DNA from: Halobacteriales archaeon QH_10_67_13
Lineage (GTDB): Archaea; Halobacteriota; Halobacteria; Halobacteriales; Haloarculaceae
Assembly (NCBI GenBank): GCA_003021335.1
Contig: PXQL01000001.1
Coordinates: forward strand, 1-10,768
Reading direction: 5' to 3'
DNA: 10,768 nt
The notes under the pieces are model-generated. The model was not told the origin of the DNA and did no database searches. It worked only from the letters and a program-made list of their open reading frames with translations. The translations under genes were made by a program, and so were the position numbers. Positions 1-5,142 of the stretch are shown in pieces; position 1 is the stretch's first letter; the number at the start of each line of letters is the position of its first letter.

Positions 1-285
1 GGTCGCGAGCGCCTGTACCTGGCCGACGCGACCGGCCTGACCTACATCCCCCCACGCGCCCTGGGACTGGCTGCCGATCCCGCGCTCCAGGTTTCCGATC
101 CCGCGGTCTTCGACCCCGAGACCGGCGCGGTCGAGTTGGTCGCGTCGGTCACCGTCGCTCCGGAGTTCGATGTCCTCGTCCCCGCCTTCGACTGGGAGGA
201 AATGGACGACGGCTGGGAGCCCCCGCGGCCCCGGCGTCGGGACAGCCCCGCCAGCAGTCCGACCGGCAGTGTTGTCGGCGGCTGA
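1..285 (+). CDS. C-terminal part of an unrecognised acidic protein
   Basis: The frame is open from the first base and ends at TGA 283-285, giving 94 residues of a protein that starts before the window. The first 75 or so residues look like normal haloarchaeal coding sequence: acidic, G/C-rich third positions, alternating beta-type hydrophobics (VELVASVTVAPEFDVLVPAF) and an acidic end (DWEEMDDGWE). The last 20 residues turn into a Pro/Arg/Ser/Gly tail that looks less natural, so the original stop may have been lost and the frame may run into unrelated DNA. I do not recognise the family. The minus-strand frame 42-521 overlaps it head-on. Composition favours this plus-strand reading up to about position 230. 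Confidence 0.6.
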   Translation, partial: GRERLYLADATGLTYIPPRALGLAADPALQVSDPAVFDPETGAVELVASVTVAPEFDVLVPAFDWEEMDDGWEPPRPRRRDSPASSPTGSVVGG

Positions 286-521
286 GGCTCGTCGGCTTCG
301 CAACCAAGAGCCGGGTTCGGAGGCGAGTCACCTTCGAGTCCCTGTGATCGGGGCGGTCCCAGAGCGTGCGCGAGCGTCGCTAATTCGTTGGGGCGTTCGA
401 CATCGACGAGTTTTCCTCCGACCGAAACAGTCCGAACTGCCGCCGGCGCGGCCGATTGGGTTAGTTCGTCGCTACTGGGGTCAATCACGGCGAGGATTCG
501 GGCAGCGAACGCCGATTGCAT
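42..521 (-). CDS. Doubtful hypothetical ORF, possibly a real N-terminus with a read-through tail
   Basis: The frame opens with ATG at 519-521 and stops at 42, giving 159 residues. Its first 55 residues look like genuine protein (for example RILAVIDPSSDEL and VRTVSVGGKLVDVERPNELA). A TATA-like tctatt near 543-549 on the minus strand would give an almost leaderless transcript. From about position 350 downwards the residues become Pro/Gly-rich and then Ser/Thr-rich, which is the typical antisense shadow of the acidic plus-strand gene at 1-285. The likeliest readings are a small gene that lost its proper end at a rearrangement point, or a chance frame. No family recognised. It lies 55 bases downstream of the lipoprotein gene on the same strand. 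Confidence 0.3.
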   Translation of the reverse strand: MQSAFAARILAVIDPSSDELTQSAAPAAVRTVSVGGKLVDVERPNELATLAHALGPPRSQGLEGDSPPNPALGCEADEPQPPTTLPVGLLAGLSRRRGRGGSQPSSISSQSKAGTRTSNSGATVTDATNSTAPVSGSKTAGSETWSAGSAASPRARGGM

Positions 522-576
522 TGTGGTCCCTGGACCCGAATAGACGCTCTTCGGAGTGGACAGGATCCGCGCTCGA

Positions 577-1068
577 CTAAAACACGATCAGCCAGTCCCC
601 GTCTGTCGTCGCCGTGAGGTGTTCCTGTGTCCCACCCTGTGCGTCTTCGTACTCGACACTGGTTTCGACGAGGGCGTTTTCCTCGGCGATCGCTTCGATT
701 TCGTCCTCCGAAAGGCTACTGGATTCGAGACCCCGGTCGTCGATCAGCGTCTCAGTCCCGAGGTTCTCGTCGGTGACGGTCGTCTCTATGTTCTCCAAGT
801 TTTGCGTCTCCTGAACGCCGTCCTCTTCGAGAGACGCCCTGATGAGTTCAAACAGCGGTGAGCCCTCATAAAAGAAGGGGCGAATGGTTTCGATCGCCTC
901 CTCCGCGCTGGTATCGGACTCGACCTCGTTTGCGGCCCGGTAGTACGACTCGACGACGGCCTCGGGACTGCTCGTGTCCGCGTCGGAGTCACCGCCGCCA
1001 CCACCGCATCCCGCGACTGCCGCCGTCGCGCTCGTTGCAAGTAACAGGGTGAATTTTCTTCGGTTCAT
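577..1068 (-). CDS. Tat-exported lipoprotein with NTF2/DUF4878-like domain
   Basis: This 163-residue protein begins with a twin-arginine signal (NRRKFTLLL), a short alanine-rich hydrophobic stretch and a lipobox AVAGC whose cysteine is residue 21. A poly-Gly and Asp/Ser linker follows, as is usual for haloarchaeal lipoproteins exported folded by the Tat pathway and anchored outside the membrane. The rest begins SPEAVVESYYRAANEV and ends in TTDGDWLIVF. This fits the one-domain NTF2-like (DUF4878/SnoaL-like) pattern of an amphipathic first helix and a final strand with Trp; ligand unknown. I chose the ATG at 1066-1068, not the upstream in-frame start at 1119, because it puts the RR motif at residues 3-4 and fits the TATA box at about 1099-1106. 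The fold call is moderate; export and lipidation are well supported. Confidence 0.85.
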   Translation of the reverse strand: MNRRKFTLLLATSATAAVAGCGGGGGDSDADTSSPEAVVESYYRAANEVESDTSAEEAIETIRPFFYEGSPLFELIRASLEEDGVQETQNLENIETTVTDENLGTETLIDDRGLESSSLSEDEIEAIAEENALVETSVEYEDAQGGTQEHLTATTDGDWLIVF

Positions 1069-1098
1069 GACCGGATACTCACATGTCTCTCCGCAGTA

Positions 1099-1106
1099 GT
1101 ATATAT
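1099..1106 (-). promoter_or_regulatory. TATA box of the lipoprotein gene
   Basis: On the minus strand the sequence reads gggatatatactac. The AT core centred near 1103 lies about 35 bases before the ATG at 1068, so transcription would start near 1076-1078 with a very short leader, as is common in haloarchaea. Inferred from position and composition only. Confidence 0.6.
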
Positions 1107-1136
1107 CCCAGGGATTCATTGATCCCGCCTGTCACG

Positions 1137-1282
1137 CTCACGGCCGCGGTGAGGCAAGCGCGTGTTTTCAGCTGAGCGCCCGGGGTCATACAGGAGTTTG
1201 TTCTACAGGCGGGGCAGGCCGAGTGCCTCGGGGTCGGACGGAAATCGGAGATTTCCGTGATGACGAGAATCTCTGATTCTCG
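1137..1282 (+). repeat. Cluster of four hairpins in a gene-free stretch
   Basis: The gene-free stretch 1107-1360 holds a run of inverted repeats. They are CTCAC/GTGAG (1137-1153, loop 7), CCGAG/CTCGG (1219-1231, loop TGC), ACGGAAATC/GATTTCCGT (1238-1258, loop GGA) and CGAGAATC/GATTCTCG (1264-1282, loop TCT). The last three are perfect stems of 5, 9 and 8 base pairs, each with a 3-base loop, separated by only 6 and 5 bases. A weak 87-codon frame on the minus strand (1079-1342, TTG start) crosses them, but I see no protein family in it. The block could be a dispersed haloarchaeal repeat, a structured RNA or an old insertion-element end. Confidence 0.5.
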
Positions 1283-1357
1283 AACCACTTGCCCCCGAGC
1301 GTAAAGGTCGTCGAAAGAGTAACCAAACCACGAGTCCGACAAATTAGTACAGTCAGA

Positions 1358-1366
1358 GACCTATAA
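1358..1366 (+). promoter_or_regulatory. Possible TATA box reading rightward into the transposon remnant
   Basis: The sequence gacctataaagac holds a good TATA-like core (ctataaa, 1360-1366). Read on the plus strand it would place a transcript start near 1388, just before the structured region and the kinase fragment. Read on the minus strand it would start near 1338 but faces no convincing gene. Confidence 0.35.
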
Positions 1367-1370
1367 AGAC

Positions 1371-1639
1371 GGGTTACAGACCGTAATCCAACGCTGACTG
1401 AGACGATTTGGAAATGCGACTCCTCTCAAAACCCACGTCTTCGGCGTGGTGCGACGGGAGTTGTCGGGCGGGGTGGAGCCGCCGACCCTCACGGACGCAT
1501 CGGGCGTTCGGGTGTGAATTCCAGCCGACCCACCGTGGAAAGGTCGAGGGGAATTACATTCGCCTGCGACGGCACGGCCCGGGTTGGGACGTGCGGTCAA
1601 GACGGCGAAGCCGCGAGGCTTGCCCCCGCGGTACTTCAC
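1371..1639 (+). mobile_element. Right-end remnant of an IS1341/IS605-type element, omega-RNA-like
   Basis: This region carries no convincing protein but is dense in RNA-like stems. They are GGGTTAC/GTAATCC with one G-U pair (1371-1389), a CCACG/CGTGG stem capped by a cTTCGg tetraloop (1433-1449), GTCGG-CGG/CCG-CCGAC with one bulged G (1463-1486), and AAGCC-GCGA-GGCTT with a GNRA loop (1608-1621). It ends in cttgcccccgcggtacttcac, directly followed by kinase sequence. From memory, the string around the last hairpin resembles the right ends of haloarchaeal tnpB-only (IS1341-type) elements, where the 3' part of tnpB is overlapped by the guide-like omega RNA. No tnpB body is present, so this would be a decayed remnant. 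The left limit is uncertain. The 92-codon minus-strand frame over it (1361-1639) is probably the antisense ORF often annotated over such ends. Confidence 0.5.
1608..1621 (+). other. Terminal GNRA hairpin of the presumed transposon right end
   Basis: AAGCC and GGCTT form a perfect 5-bp stem around GCGA. It lies 18 bases before the join to kinase coding sequence at about 1640. Subterminal hairpins near the ends are the recognition sites of IS200/IS605-family elements, so the position fits, but no transposase gene is present to confirm it. Confidence 0.45.
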
Positions 1640-1843
1640 GTTGCAGACGACGGCGTCGGGATTCCCGTCGATGATCGTGACGATATCTTCGAGCGGGGCT
1701 ACTCAACCGCGCGAGACGGGACCGGATTGGGGTTGCGAATCGCCGCGCAGATCGCGGACGCGCACGGCTGGGAGATCCGGGTTACCGACAGCGACGACGG
1801 CGGGGCACGATTCGACGTTACGGGCGTCGATTCCCCCGAGTAA
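1640..1843 (+). pseudogene. C-terminal fragment of a histidine kinase (HATPase domain)
   Basis: The frame from about 1640 to TAA 1841-1843 encodes about 67 residues that match the end of a haloarchaeal sensor kinase catalytic domain. They hold the G1 box VADDGVGIP, the F-box DIFERGYSTA, the G2 box GTGLGL, and the closing strand pattern GWEIRVTDSDDGGARFDVTG. The N-box, the dimerisation domain with the phospho-accepting His, and all sensor domains are absent. Upstream in the same frame is transposon-like sequence, open back to 1367 with a GTG at 1514 that would make a 109-residue chimera. The fragment cannot bind ATP properly or transfer phosphate. The clean switch at about 1640 suggests an insertion inside the kinase gene followed by a deletion that removed the transposase and the kinase front half. 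Confidence 0.8.
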
Positions 1844-1863
1844 CCGGCGTGATCGCCCCTCAA

Positions 1864-1883
1864 CGCTCTGCCGGCCGAGAGCG
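1864..1883 (+). terminator. Hairpin after the kinase fragment, weak terminator candidate
   Basis: CGCTCT and AGAGCG form a 6-bp stem around GCCGGCCG, 21 bases past the kinase stop. No T-run follows, so its role in ending transcription is doubtful. The rest of 1844-2016, between two convergent genes, shows nothing else I can name. Confidence 0.2.
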
Positions 1884-2016
1884 CAGACGGTGGGCAACCC
1901 CCCGCTCGCGGTTGGTTCACCGGTCGAGGGTGGGGAACCCGTTCTGCCGTTCGATCGTCCGTCCGTTCGGATCGCCCGCGGAACCTGCCTCCGCGCCGCC
2001 GACTCCAGTGCCGTCG

Positions 2017-2556
2017 TTACCCGATGTATCGGGCCGGTGCCTCGAGTCCGAACTCTCCGGCGGTGTCGGCATCGATTCCCTCCGCGGTGTAGATATCGGG
2101 TTTGTAGTACAGCTCGCCGGTGACGCCGTGCTCGGTCCGGAGGTGATCTCTGACACGCCAGACATCCTCGGTCTCGAAGTAGTTGGGTGTGTACACCGTC
2201 AGGACGTACTCGTCGTACATCGGGAGCTGTTCGTACCCGAAGGTGGTCATCGCTTTGACCGCCCAGATCGTGCCCGCCGCGGCGTCCTCGACGAGCTCCG
2301 GCCACAGCTCTGCCGTGTACTCACTTGCCCCCGTTACCTGCCACTTCCCGATCGTCTTCTCTCGATCCAGCGCCGCCCGGTCGAGCTCCCGGACCGGCTC
2401 GCTGTCCGCCGGCGGCAGGTCGTCGGACGTGACCTCCTCTGATGGCGTCACGCCGTGTGTCTCGAAGTACTGGTCGCCGCCGATCAGCGCCGACTCGCTG
2501 ACGTCTCGGCTCCGGAGCCAGTACTGCTCGTCCGTGATTTCGAGGGGCGATCGCAT
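2017..2556 (-). CDS. DUF1917 (BLES03-like) protein
   Basis: This 179-residue protein fits the DUF1917/BLES03 family, which databases often label putative phosphothreonine lyase domain protein; the family fold is related to the cap-binding protein eIF4E and its role in archaea is unknown. The family marks are, in order, TIGKWQV (68-74), a Trp-centred helix ELWPELVEDAAAGT (83-96), WAVKAMTT (98-105), YVLTVYTPNYFETEDVWRVR (117-136) and LYYKPDIYT (149-157). The start ATG at 2554-2556 removes a basic, non-haloarchaeal N-terminal extension that is open back to 2721. A TATA-like ttttacttt (minus strand, about 2603-2612) lies about 50 bases upstream, so the leader would be about 25 bases. The gene is followed by the convergent kinase fragment, with its own promoter separating it from the peptidase upstream. 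Confidence 0.75.
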   Translation of the reverse strand: MRSPLEITDEQYWLRSRDVSESALIGGDQYFETHGVTPSEEVTSDDLPPADSEPVRELDRAALDREKTIGKWQVTGASEYTAELWPELVEDAAAGTIWAVKAMTTFGYEQLPMYDEYVLTVYTPNYFETEDVWRVRDHLRTEHGVTGELYYKPDIYTAEGIDADTAGEFGLEAPARYIG

Positions 2557-2602
2557 ACCGATGAGAGGAGTCCCCCCGACAACAACCTTCGCGATCCCCG
2601 GC

Positions 2603-2612
2603 GAAAGTAAAA
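2603..2612 (-). promoter_or_regulatory. TATA-like box of the DUF1917 gene
   Basis: On the minus strand ctcttttactttcg gives an AT-rich core in an otherwise GC-rich gap between the peptidase stop (2666) and the DUF1917 start (2556). Placement fits a start site near 2581. Confidence 0.35.
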
Positions 2613-2665
2613 GAGAACGTCGTCTCGACCGGTCCTCGATCGGTGACCGGGGGAGCCGAGGGCGG

Positions 2666-4552
2666 TCAGTCGTCGCTCGCCAGCGCCGGTTCGGTTCCGA
2701 TTCGCCGGTCGAGGAAGTCATCGAGCAGCCGGAACAGCCGCAACTTCTGTTCCTGATCGGAGGAGGCGTGACCCTCTTCGCCGAGTTCCTCGTATTCGAA
2801 CTCCGCCCCAGCCTCGTAGCCGAGCTCCTCGAGCCGGTCGCGGAACAGCCGCGCCTGCCCGACTGGCACCCGGTGGTCGTTCACGCCGTGGACCACCAGC
2901 AGCGGTGCCGCGAGGTTTTCGGCGTACTCGACGGGACTGCGCTCGCGATACAGGTCGGCGTTGTCCTCGGGGTCGCCGAGGTACTTTTCCATGAGTTCGG
3001 TCCGGAAGTGTGGCATCGTCGTCTCGTACATCTCCTCGAGGTCGGTCAGGCCAATCCAGGCGACGCCGGCGTCGTACAGCTCGGGGAACTGGACGAGCTG
3101 CCAGTACGCCGAGTACCCGCCGTATGAGCCGCCGAACACGACCACTCGGTCCTCGTCGAGCCACTCGCGAGCGTCGAGGACGTGCTCGGCGGCGGTCGCG
3201 ATGTCGCCCTGCTCGGCGCCGCCCCAGTCGTCGTACAGCGTCTCGACGAACTCACGACCTCGGCCGGTCGAACCCCGGTAGTTGACTTTCAGGACAGAAA
3301 AGCCCCGAGCGATCAGCACCTGCGTGTACAGGTCGAACCGTTTTGAGTCCCGCGACCGTGGCCCGCCGTGGGGGTTGACGATCAGCGGGGAGGGGCGTTC
3401 GCCCGAATCGTACAGCAGCGCACCGATCTCGCGGGCCTCGTAGGGGTCGTGACCGACGGCCCGCTGTGGGGTCTCGGGCACGCCGTCGGATTCGACGGTG
3501 AAGTATTCCGCATCGGCGAGCTGTGCCGGCGAGAACGGGCCGTACTCGGGCTCGATCAGCGTCTCGGTCTCGTCGGTCTCGAGGTCGTAGGCCACGAGTT
3601 CCGGGCGGGTCGTCGGCGTCGTGTGGGTCAACACCACCCGACCGTCTGCGAGGACCGGATCTCCGAGGCTGAATCCAGCGACCCCATCTGGCAGGTCGAA
3701 CTCTCGGCTTTCCCCGGTCGCGAGATCGTAGACGATCGGGACCGTCTCGGCCTCGCGGGTCCGGGTCCCGAGCACGCGCTCGCCGTCGGGCCCGAACGCT
3801 GCCGCCGACTCCTCGTGCTCGCCGTCGCCGAGCCACCGCACAGCGTCCTCGCGCAGGTCGTAGACTCCAATCCGGTTCAGTCCCTCGGTGTTATCCTCAA
3901 CGAGCAGGCGCTCGCCCTCTGGTCCCCAGTCCGCCGGGCCGACCTCGGCGCCGACCTCGCCGATCTCCAAGTTGCGGACGTTCGAGCCGTCGATGTCGGC
4001 GACGTAGGCGTCGTAGTTCTCGAAGGTCTCGGTCTCGTTCGTCGCGAAGGCGAACCGCTCGCCGTCGGGGCCGATCGTTGCCGCGGCGGCGGCCCGGTCG
4101 TAGTCGGTGAGTTTCGTCGTCTCCCCGGTCGGAACGTCGTGCCGGTAGACGTTCATCTGGCCGTCCCGGGAGGAGCCTACCAGCAGGGTGTCCCCGTCCT
4201 CGCTCACGTCGTTGAGCACGACCTGGCCGTCCATCTCGACGACCGGCTCGACGGTGCCGTCCCGGGTGAGCGCGTAGACATCGTTTTGCTCGTCGCCACC
4301 GTCGTCGCGGTGGAAGTATACTCGGTCACCGCCGGCGTCCCACCGCAGGAACCACCGGGCGTTGCGCGGCACTTCCCCGTCCGACCACCGTTCGAGCTCG
4401 CCGGTCTCCGTGTCGAGCACGTGCAGCTCGTTGCGCCCCGTCGCGTCGTAATAGACCGCGATCTCCTCGCCCGCCGGCCCGACCGTCGGATGTGCGAGCG
4501 TCGGGAGTCGCGCGAGCTCTTCGAGGACGTCTGTTACCGTCTCCTCTGACAT
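2666..4552 (-). CDS. S9 family (prolyl oligopeptidase/acylaminoacyl-peptidase type) serine peptidase
   Basis: The 628-residue protein has the two-part build of S9 peptidases. An N-terminal seven-blade beta-propeller (about residues 15-370) shows repeated blades of the type DGERFAFATNE and GPEGERLLVEDN. It is followed by an alpha/beta-hydrolase domain (about 385-615). The catalytic triad is readable: Ser476 in GGSYGGY, Asp559 in HGVNDHRVP and His595 in GEEGHASS. NPHGGP (His395 and following) is the oxyanion-loop motif. Such enzymes cleave short peptides, often acyl-amino acids or after proline, in the cytoplasm; there is no signal peptide. ATG 4550-4552 is preferred over the in-frame ATG at 4577-4579, because the latter adds a basic stretch and lies upstream of the likely transcript start. 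The substrate cannot be told. It follows DUF123 on the same strand after 82 bases. Confidence 0.92.
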   Translation of the reverse strand: MSEETVTDVLEELARLPTLAHPTVGPAGEEIAVYYDATGRNELHVLDTETGELERWSDGEVPRNARWFLRWDAGGDRVYFHRDDGGDEQNDVYALTRDGTVEPVVEMDGQVVLNDVSEDGDTLLVGSSRDGQMNVYRHDVPTGETTKLTDYDRAAAAATIGPDGERFAFATNETETFENYDAYVADIDGSNVRNLEIGEVGAEVGPADWGPEGERLLVEDNTEGLNRIGVYDLREDAVRWLGDGEHEESAAAFGPDGERVLGTRTREAETVPIVYDLATGESREFDLPDGVAGFSLGDPVLADGRVVLTHTTPTTRPELVAYDLETDETETLIEPEYGPFSPAQLADAEYFTVESDGVPETPQRAVGHDPYEAREIGALLYDSGERPSPLIVNPHGGPRSRDSKRFDLYTQVLIARGFSVLKVNYRGSTGRGREFVETLYDDWGGAEQGDIATAAEHVLDAREWLDEDRVVVFGGSYGGYSAYWQLVQFPELYDAGVAWIGLTDLEEMYETTMPHFRTELMEKYLGDPEDNADLYRERSPVEYAENLAAPLLVVHGVNDHRVPVGQARLFRDRLEELGYEAGAEFEYEELGEEGHASSDQEQKLRLFRLLDDFLDRRIGTEPALASDD

Positions 4553-4589
4553 GGTTCGAGTATTCCGCCGCACGCTCATGAACGCTTGG

Positions 4590-4620
4590 CGAAATTTCGT
4601 TCTGTTCCTGTTCCGAAAGA
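4590..4620 (-). promoter_or_regulatory. Promoter region of the S9 peptidase with palindrome and GGAACA repeats
   Basis: On the minus strand, two GGAACA copies and a third GAAC lead into the perfect 10-base palindrome CGAAATTTCG (4590-4599). The AT core centred near 4594 would put the transcript start near 4568, 16 bases before the chosen ATG. The palindrome could be the TATA box itself, an operator, or both. Confidence 0.4.
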
Positions 4621-4634
4621 TACCTCTGATCGGC

Positions 4635-5054
4635 TCAGCGCTCGTGAGCGCGCGCGATGGCCGCGGCGAGGGCCTCGCCGTCGTCAGCGTACACCAGGTG
4701 CGAGTCACAGTTACAGTCCGAGGCGCCGAATGCCGGCACGGGGGCGAACTCGGCGGCCAGCGCCCGGCCCACGGCACACTCCCTGTCGATCCCCGCGCCG
4801 GTCCGCACGACCGCGGCGATCCGGGTCTCCGGGTGGCCCAGCAGGTAATCAATGTGCCAGTGTCGGGTGTCGCGCTCCCCGCGGGCCAGCTCGCGGTGGC
4901 GGCGAACCCGGGCGAACCCGCCGCTGCCCAGGGCGCTGCCGGTGTAGGCGTACCAGCCCGCGTCGAAGGTGATCTCCCCGAGCGCGCCGACGGTGAGGGT
5001 GTCGGCGCTCGGCATCGCGACCAGCAGCGTGTATGTCCCGCCGGAGGCCGTCAT
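4635..5054 (-). CDS. DUF123 GIY-YIG-like nuclease-family protein
   Basis: This 139-residue protein matches DUF123, a small family related to GIY-YIG endonucleases and sometimes fused to endonuclease III. The visible marks are GTYTLLV near the start, GWYAYTGSAL (33-42), which is the GIY-YIG-like core, a basic stretch ARVRRHREL (48-56), HWHIDYLL (65-72), a Glu at 92 in the RECAVGR helix, and DCNCDSHLVY (113-122) with the paired cysteines. Length is normal for a stand-alone member. ATG 5052-5054 was chosen because the extension open to 5144 is basic and overlaps the divergent GCS2 start. A weak TATA-like ctaagtgt near 5077-5084 would make the transcript leaderless. The biological role is not established; nuclease activity is inferred from family only. 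Confidence 0.85.
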   Translation of the reverse strand: MTASGGTYTLLVAMPSADTLTVGALGEITFDAGWYAYTGSALGSGGFARVRRHRELARGERDTRHWHIDYLLGHPETRIAAVVRTGAGIDRECAVGRALAAEFAPVPAFGASDCNCDSHLVYADDGEALAAAIARAHER

Positions 5055-5076
5055 CGCGGGGCGGTGATCGGGCCTG

Positions 5077-5119
5077 ACACTTAGCCGCGACGATCTGTCG
5101 CCGGCCCGGGGTTTCAAAT
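5077..5119. promoter_or_regulatory. Divergent promoter region between DUF123 and the GCS2-type ligase
   Basis: The 88-base gap 5055-5142 holds both promoters. Rightward, tttcaaat (5112-5119) is centred about 28 bases before ATG 5143. Leftward, the weaker ctaagtgt (5077-5084, minus strand) is about 27 bases before ATG 5054. Both fit leaderless transcripts. Confidence 0.45.
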
Positions 5120-5142
5120 CCCTGGCCGAGAAAGCGGTGGGC

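Noticed and set aside
310..350. tRNA T-arm-like strings (gggttcgg, ttcgagtcc)
   Set aside because: The flanking bases do not form the 5-bp T stem (position 53 would be C opposite C), and no D or anticodon arm can be drawn.
1079..1342. Minus-strand frame of 87 codons over the hairpin block
   Set aside because: TTG start, no family, and its middle is simply the translation of the perfect hairpins. Kept as a repeat region instead.
2183..3127. Plus-strand open frame of 314 codons
   Set aside because: It crosses the ends of two clear minus-strand genes and has Ser/Arg-rich antisense composition.
3368..4549. Long plus-strand open frame (393 codons) opposite the S9 peptidase
   Set aside because: It is the antisense shadow of a gene whose catalytic triad and motifs are all on the minus strand; no family is visible in it.
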